Shown piece after piece: positions 18,751 to 26,589 of a stretch of 64,000 nucleotides of DNA (the stretch's first letter is position 1; every line of letters begins with the position of its first letter). Below the pieces are notes generated by a model. The model was not told the DNA's origin and made no database searches. It was given only the letters and a program-made list of their open reading frames with translations. The position numbers and the translations under genes are program-made. The stretch covers positions 248,001 to 312,000 of the forward strand of contig NZ_JAUHPV010000002.1 in assembly GCF_030418315.1 (NCBI RefSeq), written 5' to 3'. The stretch is from Demequina zhanjiangensis (GTDB taxonomy: Bacteria; Actinomycetota; Actinomycetes; Actinomycetales; Demequinaceae).

Positions 18751-19721
18751 AGCGCTACCCTCCCGGCACTGTCGTGGCGGCGGGAGCACTGGTCTGGCGG
18801 GTCCGGAACGGTCAGCTGCAGGTGCTCGCCGTCCACAGGCCGCGCTACGACGACTGGTCCTGGCCGAAGGGCAAGCTCGACCCAGGCGAGACCCTCCCCG
18901 CCTGCGCGATCCGTGAGGTCGCCGAGGAGACCGGCAAGCAGATCGTGCTCGGGCAGCCTCTGCCGACCCTCCGCTACCCGATCGCCGGCGACAAGACGAA
19001 GGTCGTGAAGTACTGGGCCGCGAAGGTCGCGTCCAAGGAGACCGGCCCCATCCGCGCTCGCCCTCCGTACCCCAAGATCGACAAGTCCGAGATCGACAGG
19101 TCGGCCTGGCTGACGATCGACGAGGCCGCACGCCGCATCACGTTCAAGGACGACCTTCGCCCGCTTGAGGCGCTCGTCACCGCTTACGAGAACGAGCGCC
19201 TCGAGACGCACGCGTTCATCATCGCCAGGCATGCGCGCGCCAAGCGTCGCAAGGCGTGGCACCGCTCGGACATCACGCGCCCCATCACCAAGCGGGGACA
19301 GGAGCGCGCACGGCAGCTCGTGCCGCTCTTCGCCGCGTTCGGCGCCGCGCGCATCACGTCCTCGCCTGCCGAACGGACGATGGCGACCATCCGTCCGTAT
19401 GCGGAAGCATCCGGCATCGAGGTGAAGACCTACGAACGGCTCACCGAGCCAGGACATGCCGAGAAGCCGCTCGCCACCGCGAAGCTGCTCCAGAAGATGC
19501 TGGACAAGGACGTCGCGCGCGTCATCTGCGTGCATCGCCCCACGTTGCCCACGATCATCGAGATGGTGCGCGCGGCTACCCGCTGGTACACCAGGGGTGC
19601 CCTGCCACGGTCAAACCCCTACCTGCCTGCGGGCGGGGTGCTCGTCGCGCACGTGCAGGCGACCGACAGCGGATCGCGCGTGGTCGCGGTGGAGTCTCAC
19701 GGGCTTCAGGTGCCGCTCTAG
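18747..19721 (+). CDS. mutT1: MutT1-like Nudix hydrolase fused to histidine phosphatase domain
   Basis: 324 residues, start GTG at 18747 overlapping the ppk1 stop (GTGA). Residues 1-140 form a Nudix domain with the full box GxxxxxE...REVAEETG ([20 protein letters not shown]) near residues 40-60. Residues 155-320 form a histidine-phosphatase domain with the RHG-like [11 protein letters not shown] near 160 and [14 protein letters not shown]. Mycobacterial MutT1 has the same two domains and hydrolyses 8-oxo-dGTP and diadenosine polyphosphates. Coupling to ppk1 puts nucleotide clean-up and polyphosphate metabolism in one operon. Confidence 0.92.
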   Translation: MKRYPPGTVVAAGALVWRVRNGQLQVLAVHRPRYDDWSWPKGKLDPGETLPACAIREVAEETGKQIVLGQPLPTLRYPIAGDKTKVVKYWAAKVASKETGPIRARPPYPKIDKSEIDRSAWLTIDEAARRITFKDDLRPLEALVTAYENERLETHAFIIARHARAKRRKAWHRSDITRPITKRGQERARQLVPLFAAFGAARITSSPAERTMATIRPYAEASGIEVKTYERLTEPGHAEKPLATAKLLQKMLDKDVARVICVHRPTLPTIIEMVRAATRWYTRGALPRSNPYLPAGGVLVAHVQATDSGSRVVAVESHGLQVPL

Positions 19722-19979
19722 GCGCCGAGCCTGGACATGAGACGACGTCGGACCGGGAGCGCCAGTCGGCGCAAAGGCCGCTCATGGCGGCTGGTGTTGG
19801 AGCCCGGGGCTACCGCGGTCCGACGTCACCACCACTGTAACCCCGAATCACCCCTGTGTCCGCCCCCTTCGGCGCTGCGCGAACACCCGCGATTCGGGTT
19901 GCGAAACACCGCTCATCCGCCTCCGCCTCGTAGGCGTGCGACGCCCGGCTCAGGTGACCGCCGACGCCCCGCATCTGCC

Positions 19980-19985
19980 TAGGAT
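19980..19985 (+). promoter_or_regulatory. Leaderless-type -10 box (TAGGAT)
   Basis: TAGGAT is followed by 6 nt and the ATG at 19992 with no Shine-Dalgarno between them. Confidence 0.6.
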
Positions 19986-19991
19986 GGACGG

Positions 19992-20648
19992 ATGACGAAC
20001 GCACGCCGCCCACGCCGCGATGCGATCGCCAACCGTGAACGGCTCATCGATGCCGCCTTCGTGCTGCTGGGGTCACGCGACGCGGACATCTCGGTCAGCG
20101 AGCTCGCCGCCGCCTCCGGCGTCGGGGTCGGCACCGCATACCGCCACTTCCCCAACCACGAGGCGCTCGTGCGTGCGCTCTACGATCGCGCGGTCGACGA
20201 GTTCGCCAGCCGTATCGAGTCCGTGGCGGTGGCCGGGTCCGCATGGGACCAGCTCGCCAAGTTCGTCGAGGAGGGGACGCTGATCGTCGCGGACACCCCT
20301 GGCGTCAGGGCTGTCATGCGCCTCATGTACGACCTTGACCCCGACTACGCGCCGGCGCGCCGCGCCGTGGCCCCGTTCGACCAGCTGATCTCCGCTGCGA
20401 AGGCGGAGGGTGCGCTGCGGGACGACATCACCGCGGCCGATCTGACACTGACGGTGTTCTCGCTGGGCTCGTTCGTCGGCCGCCCGGTCGGACCGGAACG
20501 TGAGGCTCTCTCGCGGATCTCCCGCCTGGTCGTGGACGGGATGCGCGCGGACGGCGCCAAGAGCGACCTGCCTCCCGCGCAGATGGACCAGCCGGCGTTC
20601 CACGCGTTCATGCACCGCTCGAACGCGGCGCCGCCTCAGGTGGACTGA
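19992..20648 (+). CDS. TetR family transcriptional regulator
   Basis: 218 residues. The N-terminal helix-turn-helix is typical: RERLIDAAFVLL, then ISVSELAAASGVGVGTAYRHFPNHEALVRALYDR (residues about 17-65). The ligand-binding part resembles the SBI/YcdC-like regulators that often carry a C-terminal TetR_C_33/'SoxR-reducing' fold. Neither neighbour is divergent, so its target is not evident. The leaderless -10 box fixes the start. The gene is convergent with the conserved hypothetical at 20766. Confidence 0.88.
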   Translation: MTNARRPRRDAIANRERLIDAAFVLLGSRDADISVSELAAASGVGVGTAYRHFPNHEALVRALYDRAVDEFASRIESVAVAGSAWDQLAKFVEEGTLIVADTPGVRAVMRLMYDLDPDYAPARRAVAPFDQLISAAKAEGALRDDITAADLTLTVFSLGSFVGRPVGPEREALSRISRLVVDGMRADGAKSDLPPAQMDQPAFHAFMHRSNAAPPQVD

Positions 20649-20672
20649 CGCCCGTGGGCGCGGTGAGCCCAC

Positions 20673-20756
20673 CTACTGAAGTAGCGAAGGGCGACGCGGC
20701 GGCGTGAACGCCGCGTCGAGCCGTGCGCCGCTGTTGACGCGCTCGCGCGTCAACAG
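20673..20756. repeat. Cluster of three consecutive inverted repeats between convergent genes
   Basis: In order: CTACT/AGTAG at 20673-20684; GACGCGGCG, 7 nt, CGCCGCGTC at 20693-20717; and CTGTTGACGCG, loop CTCG, CGCGTCAACAG at 20731-20756 (perfect 11-bp stem). The last two are strong hairpins without U-tracts and probably act as terminators for one or both genes. Confidence 0.7.
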
Positions 20757-20765
20757 CCAAACAAC

Positions 20766-21395
20766 TCAGTCGAGCCGCTCCTCGCGCCACATGCGGGCGT
20801 TGGTCTCGAGGTCTTCTCCGGTGCGGAGGAGCTGGGCGGCTCGCATGGTGGTGCGGTGGGCACGGGCGTCGGAGTGACCTTCGTCGGTCTCGGCTTCGAA
20901 GGCGATGCCGGTGGCGACGACGCGGCAGAAGGCGCCTGCGCGTTCGAGCGCGGTGGCGAGGTCGCCGGAGTAGACGCCGGAGAGGATCTTGTCGGCGAGG
21001 CGCTGGACCTCTTCGGGTCCGGGCGGGTCCTCGACGCCGGCGATGGCGTGGCGGACGTGGGCGGCGTGGACGCCGTGGTGGTAGGACCGGGCGACGGCCT
21101 CACCGTCAGTCTTGACCCATTCGCGGATCATGTAGAGGCGCCAGAGCGAGCCGGGCAGGGTGTGCGCTTCAGCCTTGGACCAGAGCATGGCGACGGTGTC
21201 GATGCCTTCTTCGTCGACGAGCCGGATGAGGCGGTCGACGAGCTCGGGGTCCTGTGAGGCGCGTGCTTGGGAGACCATCGCGTGGGCGGTCTCGTGGGCG
21301 ATGAGCGCGCGGTCGGCGGGGTCGATGTCCCCTTCGATCTGCTCGGCCTCCTCCATGTCGAGCATGGCGGGCCGGTGGAAGCGTCGTTCGGCCAC
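20766..21395 (-). CDS. Conserved actinobacterial hypothetical protein
   Basis: 209 residues, start GTG at 21395 directly after the msrB stop (no gap), so co-transcribed with msrB. All-alpha, soluble. The block ALIAHETAHAMVSQAR...LVDRLIRLVDEEGIDTVAMLWSKAEAHTLPGSLWRLYMIREWV is characteristic of an actinobacterial family that I recall is often labelled 'DNA-directed RNA polymerase subunit beta' in databases although it shows no RpoB similarity that I can see. It should be called hypothetical. A link to oxidative stress through msrB is only positional. Confidence 0.78.
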   Translation of the reverse strand: MAERRFHRPAMLDMEEAEQIEGDIDPADRALIAHETAHAMVSQARASQDPELVDRLIRLVDEEGIDTVAMLWSKAEAHTLPGSLWRLYMIREWVKTDGEAVARSYHHGVHAAHVRHAIAGVEDPPGPEEVQRLADKILSGVYSGDLATALERAGAFCRVVATGIAFEAETDEGHSDARAHRTTMRAAQLLRTGEDLETNARMWREERLD

Positions 21396-21854
21396 TCAGA
21401 GGTCTCCGTCTGAGGCGCCGAAGTCGTCGCTGCGTCCGGGGGTGCCGGCTCCCTCGTCGGCCTGGAAGTCGAGGCTGACGGAGTTGATGCAGTAGCGGTC
21501 GCCGGTGGGCGTCTGGGGCGCGTCGGGGAAGACGTGTCCGAGGTGGGACTCGCAGGCGGCGCAGCGGACCTCGGTGCGGACCATGCCGTGGCTGAGGTCT
21601 TCGTGGAGGGTGACGGCGTCGGAGTCCTTGGGGTCGAAGAAGGACGGCCAGCCGCAGTGGGAGTCGAACTTGGTGTCGGACTTGAAGAGCGCGGCTCCGC
21701 AGGCGCGGCAGGTGAACGTGCCGCTGCGCTTCTCTTCGAGCAGCTCTCCGGTCCAGGGGCGTTCGGTGCCTGCCATGCGGAGCACCTGGAACTCGATGTC
21801 GCTGAGCTGGGCGCGCCATTCGGCGTCGGTCTTGACGATCTTGTGTGAGGTCAC
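21396..21854 (-). CDS. msrB: Peptide-methionine (R)-S-oxide reductase
   Basis: 152 residues using the GTG at 21854, which has GGAAGGAG 8 nt upstream; a longer frame to 21875 would place the Shine-Dalgarno inside the gene. It reduces methionine-R-sulfoxide in proteins. The zinc site is formed by CRACG and [10 protein letters not shown] (two CxxC pairs), the substrate pocket by HCGWPSFF, and the catalytic Cys lies in [11 protein letters not shown] near residue 125. The protein is cytosolic. A -10 box TACCCT (21878-21883) is close upstream. Confidence 0.95.
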   Translation of the reverse strand: MTSHKIVKTDAEWRAQLSDIEFQVLRMAGTERPWTGELLEEKRSGTFTCRACGAALFKSDTKFDSHCGWPSFFDPKDSDAVTLHEDLSHGMVRTEVRCAACESHLGHVFPDAPQTPTGDRYCINSVSLDFQADEGAGTPGRSDDFGASDGDL

Positions 21855-22203
21855 GGTGGGGGCTCCTTCCGGCAACCAGGGTACGCGTCACGGGGTGAAC
21901 GTCGGACGGCGTCAGTGGCTTCCCGTCGTCCGGTCGGGGAAAGGGAGACCGCCCGGCCGAGCCCACCGAGGGGGGGTGGTGGTGCGCGTATGCGTCGCGG
22001 GACGGCCATCAGGTGGGAACCCGACCTCCCGAGGGGGGGGAGGGAGGCCGGTGTGGCCACGACAGTCAGCGTGTGTCCCGCGCGGCTCAGGCCGAGCGGT
22101 TCTACCTGTATCGACGCTTTCGTGGGGCGGTTTGTTCCCGGTGACGCGAAACCGTCTCGGGCGGGCTTCCACGCAGGGCGGGGGTGGCCTCGCATCTGGG
22201 AGT

Positions 22204-22231
22204 TTGCTTTTACGAAACTGTCGTGTAGCGT
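22204..22231 (+). promoter_or_regulatory. Promoter of the siderophore uptake operon
   Basis: TTGCTT (22204-22209), 16 nt, TAGCGT (22226-22231). Predicted start of transcription is about 22238, just before the iron box. Confidence 0.5.
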
Positions 22232-22246
22232 AATTCGCGGCCACCC

Positions 22247-22264
22247 GGTAAGGCCTGCCTTACC
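22247..22264. promoter_or_regulatory. IdeR/DtxR-type iron box
   Basis: GGTAAGGCCTGCCTTACC, a near-perfect palindrome that matches the DtxR/IdeR consensus (TTAGGTTAGGCTAACCTAA type: AGG..AGG and CCT..CCT halves). It lies right after the predicted transcription start and 50 bp before the first gene, so iron-loaded repressor would block transcription. Confidence 0.8.
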
Positions 22265-22313
22265 TCACTTTTCGTCGCGACTCCTGACCGTCCCTTCTCA
22301 CCCAAGGAGAACC

Positions 22314-23288
22314 ATGCACACGTCCCGACTCGCGCGCTCGGTCGCGCTCGTCGCGGTCGCCTCCGCCGCTCTCGCCGCATGCTCGAGCGCTGACGCCGAC
22401 ACCGCCGCCGACGCCACCTCCGCAGCCGCCGAGGCCGCTCAGGTCACCATCGCCACCGCGACCGGGGACGTCACCCTCGACGCCGACCCGCAGCGCGTCG
22501 TCGTGTTCGAGCACGGCATCCTCGACATCATCGACACCCTCGGCCACGGCGACTCCGTGGTCGCGATCCCGCACCACGCGCTTCCGTCGTACCTGAACGG
22601 CTACACCGAGAGCACCGCAAACGGCGGCACGCTCTTCGAGCCGGACTACGAGGCGATCAACGCCGCCGAGCCGGACCTCATCATCGTCGGTGGACGCTCG
22701 GCCTCCACCTTCGACCAGATGGAGGAGATCGCGCCGACGATCGACCTCAGCTACGACTGGGGCTCCGAGGGCTACTCGACCTCGCTCGAGCGCAACGCCC
22801 TCGCCATCGGCGCGCTGTTCGGCGAGGAGGACGCGGCACAGACCGCGGTCGACGAGCTCACGGCTCAGGGTGACGCGATCGCCGCCGACGCCGGCAACGC
22901 TGGCGCAGGCCTCGTCGTCCTCACGACCGGCGGCCAGGTCTCGGCCTTTGGCCCGAGCGACGAGGGCCGCTTCGACTTCGCCTACGGCGTGCTCGGCCTC
23001 GAGGCCGCGACCGACCAGGGCACGATCGACGAGCACGGCGACTCGATCTCCTACGAGTTCCTCGCCGACCTGGACCCCTCGTGGCTCATCGTGATCGACC
23101 GCGACGCGGCGATCGGCGAGGAGGGCGAGAGCGCCCAGCAGCTGCTGGACAACGACCTGGTCAACGGCACCACCGCCGCTCAGGAGGGACGCATCGTCTA
23201 CGTCACCCCCGAGAACTGGTACCTGTCGATGGGCGGACTCACCGCGATGAGCACCGTCTACGACGAGGTCGCCACCCTGGTGGGCTGA
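22314..23288 (+). CDS. Siderophore ABC transporter substrate-binding lipoprotein
   Basis: 324 residues from the ATG at 22314 (AAGGAGA with a 4-nt gap). Signal peptide with lipobox LAAC near residue 24, then an Ala/Asp-rich linker. The mature part is a class III periplasmic-binding-type fold (FepB/FhuD/CeuE), seen in DADPQRVVVFEHGILDIIDTLG, YEAINAAEPDLIIVGGR and the C-terminal VYDEVATLVG. It binds a ferric siderophore, probably a catecholate type (CeuE/FatB-like), at the cell surface. It is the first gene of a four-gene operon controlled by the iron box. Confidence 0.9.
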   Translation: MHTSRLARSVALVAVASAALAACSSADADTAADATSAAAEAAQVTIATATGDVTLDADPQRVVVFEHGILDIIDTLGHGDSVVAIPHHALPSYLNGYTESTANGGTLFEPDYEAINAAEPDLIIVGGRSASTFDQMEEIAPTIDLSYDWGSEGYSTSLERNALAIGALFGEEDAAQTAVDELTAQGDAIAADAGNAGAGLVVLTTGGQVSAFGPSDEGRFDFAYGVLGLEAATDQGTIDEHGDSISYEFLADLDPSWLIVIDRDAAIGEEGESAQQLLDNDLVNGTTAAQEGRIVYVTPENWYLSMGGLTAMSTVYDEVATLVG

Positions 23289-23336
23289 CCCCTGTCCGCA
23301 CCTTCGCGCGCCACGGCCGCGACGCTCGCCCCCTGG

Positions 23337-24281
23337 GTGGCCGTCGCGGCCGTCGGCGTGCTCTCAGTGGTCTCGCTGGCGGTCGGCGCCGCGGGCGTCG
23401 GGCTCGGAGAGCTCGTCGGCTCCGACGAGGGCCGCTCGCTCCTCACGCTGTCCCGCTGGCCGCGCACCGCGGCGCTCATCCTGTCGGGTGCCGCGCTCGC
23501 CGTCGCCGGCCTCATCATGCAGCAGCTCACCCGCAACCGCTTCGTCGCACCGTCGACGGCGGGCACGGTCGACGCCGCCACGCTCGGCGTCCTCACGTCG
23601 CTGCTGTTCTTCGCGAGCGCGCCCGTCATGGGCAAGGTGCTCATCTCGACCGCGTTCGCGCTGGCCGGCACCGCGGTCTTCGTGGTGCTGATCCAGCGCG
23701 TCCAGTTCAAGGACGTCGTGTTCGTACCGCTGGTCGGCCTGCTGCTGGGCGGCGTCTACCGAGCGATCGCTGAGTTCGTCGCCTACCGCGAGGGCCTTAC
23801 GCAGAGCCTGTCCGTCTGGACCAACGGCGACTTCTCCGGCATCATCCAGGGCCGCTACGAGACGCTGTGGCTCGCGGGCGCCGCGGCCGTGCTCGCGTAC
23901 GCGTTCGCCCACCACTTCTCCGCCGCCGGCATGGGCCGCGACTTCGCGACCGGCATCGGCGTGGACGTGCGCAGGGTGACGGCGCTCGGCCTGTCGATCG
24001 CCGCGTTCACCACCGCCGTGGTGGTCGTGACGGCCGGCGCGATCCCGTTCCTCGGCCTGATCGTGCCGAACCTCGTCACCATGGCGATCGGCGACAACCT
24101 GCGCCGCACCCTGCCCGTCACGGCCATGGCCGGCGCCGCGCTCACCTTGGCGTGCGACATCCTCGGCCGCCTCCTGATCTTCCCGTACGAGATCCCCATC
24201 GGATCCATCGCGGGCGTCCTCGGCGCCGTCATCTTCGCGGCGCTCGTCCTGCGCAAGGGGAACCGCTATGCCCACGCCTGA
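23337..24281 (+). CDS. FecCD-type iron-siderophore ABC permease (first subunit)
   Basis: 314 residues counted from GTG 23337. This GTG lies within the first membrane helix, and the in-frame sequence continues upstream to a CTG at 23292 right after the previous stop (LSAPSRATAATLAPW...), which would give the usual basic N-terminus and 329 residues; the true start is therefore uncertain. About nine membrane helices, with family motifs ALAVAGLIMQQLTRNRFVAPSTAGT and VTAGAIPFLGLIVPNLVTM. The end overlaps the next permease gene by 14 nt. Confidence 0.87.
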   Translation: MAVAAVGVLSVVSLAVGAAGVGLGELVGSDEGRSLLTLSRWPRTAALILSGAALAVAGLIMQQLTRNRFVAPSTAGTVDAATLGVLTSLLFFASAPVMGKVLISTAFALAGTAVFVVLIQRVQFKDVVFVPLVGLLLGGVYRAIAEFVAYREGLTQSLSVWTNGDFSGIIQGRYETLWLAGAAAVLAYAFAHHFSAAGMGRDFATGIGVDVRRVTALGLSIAAFTTAVVVVTAGAIPFLGLIVPNLVTMAIGDNLRRTLPVTAMAGAALTLACDILGRLLIFPYEIPIGSIAGVLGAVIFAALVLRKGNRYAHA

Positions 24282-25299
24282 CCAGGCGACGCGCGTCGTC
24301 CAGGAGCCCCCCGCGTCGTCGCTTCCCCCGGCCGACGCGCCACGCCGCCTCTCCCGCACCGCCTGGGTCCTGCTGGGGCTGTCCGCGCTGGTGCTGGCCT
24401 CCGTCGCGCTGTTCCTCACCTGGGGGGTCGACGGGCACTGGGACTTCGCGCTTCCCCGCCGCCTCGAGCAGGTGGCCGCGCTGGCCGTCGTCGGCACGGC
24501 GATCGCCGTCTCCACCGTCGTCTTCCAGACCCTCACGCACAACCGGATCCTGACGCCGTCGATCATGGGTTTCGACGCGCTCTACGCGCTGTTCGCGACC
24601 GTGCTCGTGTTCGTGCTCGGATCCGCAGCGGTCGAGACCATGAACCCGTGGGTGATGTTCAGCTCCACCACGGTGCTGCTGCTGGTCGGCGCCACGGCGC
24701 TGTACCGATGGATGCTGGGCGACGGCTCGCGAGGCCTCTACACGCTCGTCCTCATGGGCGTGATCGCGGGCACGCTCTTCGGTTCGGTGCAGGGCTTCCT
24801 GGTGCGGATCATGGATCCCAACGAGTTCGACTCGCTTCTGGACCAGCTGCTGCCCAGCTTCGGCGACCTCGACACCTCGGTGCTGGCGCTCGCCGCCGCG
24901 CTGATGGTGACGGGCGTCGTGCTCGCCTTCCGCCTCGCCCCCACGCTCGACGTGCTCACGCTCGGTCGCGAGCGCGCCGTGACGCTCGGGGTCGACTACC
25001 GCCGCACCGTGACCCGGCTGCTCATGCTGGTCGCGCTGCTCGTCGCGGTGGCGACGGCCCTCGTCGGCCCAGTGACGTTCCTGGGCCTGCTCGTGGCGAA
25101 CCTCGCCTACCAGGTGACCCGCACCCACCGGCATGTGGTGACGATGGTCGCCGCGTCGTTGATCGCGGTCGTCGCCCTGGTGCTGGGGCAGGCGCTGCTC
25201 CAGCACGTCCTGCACTTCAACGCGACGCTCGGCTCGATCATCAACCTGGTCGGCGGCGTCTACTTCATCCTGCTGATCCTCAGGGAGGCTCGCGCATGA
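24268..25299 (+). CDS. FecCD-type iron-siderophore ABC permease (second subunit)
   Basis: 343 residues starting at ATG 24268, inside the end of the first permease gene. Hydrophilic N-terminus (about 30 residues), then nine or so membrane helices. Family marks: VSTVVFQTLTHNRILTPSIMGFDALYA and LVGPVTFLGLLVANLAYQVTRTHRH. It forms a heterodimer with the previous subunit. The last bases are ATGA, overlapping the ATPase gene start. Confidence 0.9.
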   Translation: MPTPDQATRVVQEPPASSLPPADAPRRLSRTAWVLLGLSALVLASVALFLTWGVDGHWDFALPRRLEQVAALAVVGTAIAVSTVVFQTLTHNRILTPSIMGFDALYALFATVLVFVLGSAAVETMNPWVMFSSTTVLLLVGATALYRWMLGDGSRGLYTLVLMGVIAGTLFGSVQGFLVRIMDPNEFDSLLDQLLPSFGDLDTSVLALAAALMVTGVVLAFRLAPTLDVLTLGRERAVTLGVDYRRTVTRLLMLVALLVAVATALVGPVTFLGLLVANLAYQVTRTHRHVVTMVAASLIAVVALVLGQALLQHVLHFNATLGSIINLVGGVYFILLILREARA

Positions 25300-26054
25300 T
25301 CGCCGTCGACAACCTCACCAAGTCCTACGGTCCCGCGACCGTCGTCGACGGGGTCTCGCTCCAGCTTCCGCAGACGGGCATCACCTCGATCATCGGCCCC
25401 AACGGCGCGGGCAAGTCCACGCTGCTGTCCATGATCACGCGCATCCTCGGCGCCGATGCCGGCACGGTCACGGTGGACGGCGTCGACGTCTTCGCCTCGC
25501 CTGGCAAGAAGGTCGCGCGGCTCCTGTCGGTGCTGCGCCAGGACACCTCGATGACGGCGCGGATCACCGTGCGGGAGCTCGTCGAGTTCGGACGCTTCCC
25601 GCACTCCGGGGGACGCCTCACGCCCGAGTGCCGCGCCGCGGTGGACGAGGCGCTCGCCTACTGCGACCTCACCGAGCTCGAGTCGCGGCCCATCCACGAG
25701 CTCTCCGGCGGCCAGCGTCAGCGGGCGTTCGTCGCGATGGTGCTCGCGCAGGACACCCGCTACGTGCTGCTCGACGAGCCGCTCAACAACCTGGACATGG
25801 CGCACGCGACCGGCGTGATGCGGCTCCTGCGGCGCCTCGCGGAGGAGCGCGGCAAGTCGATCGTGCTCGTGCTCCACGACATCAACTACGCGTCCGCCCA
25901 CTCGGACCGCATCATCGCGATGCGCGACGGCGCCGTCGTCCACGACGGGCCGCCGGAAAGCGTCATCACCCCTCATGCGTTGCACGAGGTGTACGGGATG
26001 GAGTTCACCGTCCACCGCATCGAGGGCGACTGGATCGCCGCCTACTACCGCTGA
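25296..26054 (+). CDS. Iron-siderophore ABC transporter ATP-binding protein
   Basis: 252 residues, start ATG 25296 overlapping the permease stop (ATGA). Walker [12 protein letters not shown] near residue 34, signature LSGGQRQRAFVAM near 140, Walker B YVLLDEPLNNLD near 157, H-loop VLHDINYA near 195. Its overall form is that of FepC/CeuD ATPases. It drives ferric-siderophore import through the two permeases. No siderophore biosynthesis gene is in the window, so it may take up a foreign siderophore. Confidence 0.93.
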   Translation: MIAVDNLTKSYGPATVVDGVSLQLPQTGITSIIGPNGAGKSTLLSMITRILGADAGTVTVDGVDVFASPGKKVARLLSVLRQDTSMTARITVRELVEFGRFPHSGGRLTPECRAAVDEALAYCDLTELESRPIHELSGGQRQRAFVAMVLAQDTRYVLLDEPLNNLDMAHATGVMRLLRRLAEERGKSIVLVLHDINYASAHSDRIIAMRDGAVVHDGPPESVITPHALHEVYGMEFTVHRIEGDWIAAYYR

Positions 26055-26060
26055 CCTTCT

Positions 26061-26093
26061 GCGGGTACCTGGTTGTCGCCATCCGGGTACCTG
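26061..26093 (-). repeat. 22-bp intergenic repeat, locus B (about 1.5 units)
   Basis: On the minus strand: GTACCCGG, three bases, then GCGACAACCAGGTACCCGC; same unit and 22-bp period as at 7809 and 51871. It lies between the siderophore ATPase gene and the DUF2218 gene. Confidence 0.85.
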
Positions 26094-26131
26094 AGAGTCG
26101 ATCGGCCCGCACCACCCCGAAGGAGTCCCCC

Positions 26132-26530
26132 ATGACCGTCACCCTCACCGGCCACGCCGCCACCGACCGCGCCGCGCGCTGGAACAAGCAGCTCGCGAGC
26201 CACCTGGGCCGCAAGATCGACGCGCAGTTCGACGCAGAGACCGGCACCGCCGTGATCCGCCGCGAGGACACCGCCCTCACCATGGGCGCCACCGACGCGG
26301 GGATCGCGTTCTCCGTGGTCGGACCCGACGAGCAGTCCGTCTTCACCCTCACCGCCATCATGCAGAGCCACCTGGAGCGCTTCGCGGAGAAGGAGGGGCT
26401 GCGTTGCGAGTGGGACGAGTCCGAGCTCGCGACCCGCTATGCCGAGGCGCTCGCCGAGTTCGAGGCGAAGCGCGCCGAGCGCAAGGCCGCGCAGGCGGCC
26501 GCGGACGCTGCCGAGGCTGCCGCCAATTAG
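26132..26530 (+). CDS. DUF2218 family protein, siderophore-associated
   Basis: 132 residues, start ATG at 26132 after GAAGGAG. The DUF2218 core (about residues 8-95) is seen in TDRAARWNKQLASHLGRKIDAQFD...IRREDTALTMGATDAGIAFSVVG...MQSHLERFAEKEGLRCEWD. DUF2218 proteins are often found with siderophore uptake or interaction genes, and here the gene follows the uptake operon by 77 bp. The C-terminus is a charged Ala/Glu/Lys helix (FEAKRAERKAAQAAADAAEAA). A role in releasing or handling iron inside the cell is inferred from position only. Confidence 0.82.
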   Translation: MTVTLTGHAATDRAARWNKQLASHLGRKIDAQFDAETGTAVIRREDTALTMGATDAGIAFSVVGPDEQSVFTLTAIMQSHLERFAEKEGLRCEWDESELATRYAEALAEFEAKRAERKAAQAAADAAEAAAN

Positions 26531-26589
26531 CCGCCCGCGGTGCCGCATCGCCGCCCGGCGGCACCGACCCTGCGTGACACACTGGCGCG

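Larger units (their letters stand above)
21855..22313. other. 459-bp intergenic region with two divergent promoters, G-runs and an iron box
   Basis: The left end holds the msrB ribosome site and -10 box (TACCCT, minus strand). The middle has two G-rich stretches, one at about 21969-21983 and one at about 22031-22047, each beginning CGAGGGGGGG and continuing with GGT or GGGA repeats, able in principle to form G-quadruplexes. The right end holds the promoter, iron box and Shine-Dalgarno of the siderophore operon. No convincing gene is seen; a 110-codon minus-strand frame here overlaps the promoter and is probably chance. Confidence 0.6.

Noticed and set aside
21912..22244. 110-codon minus-strand frame in the intergenic region
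   Set aside because: Overlaps the promoter of the siderophore operon, lacks a ribosome site and has Arg/Pro-rich shadow composition.
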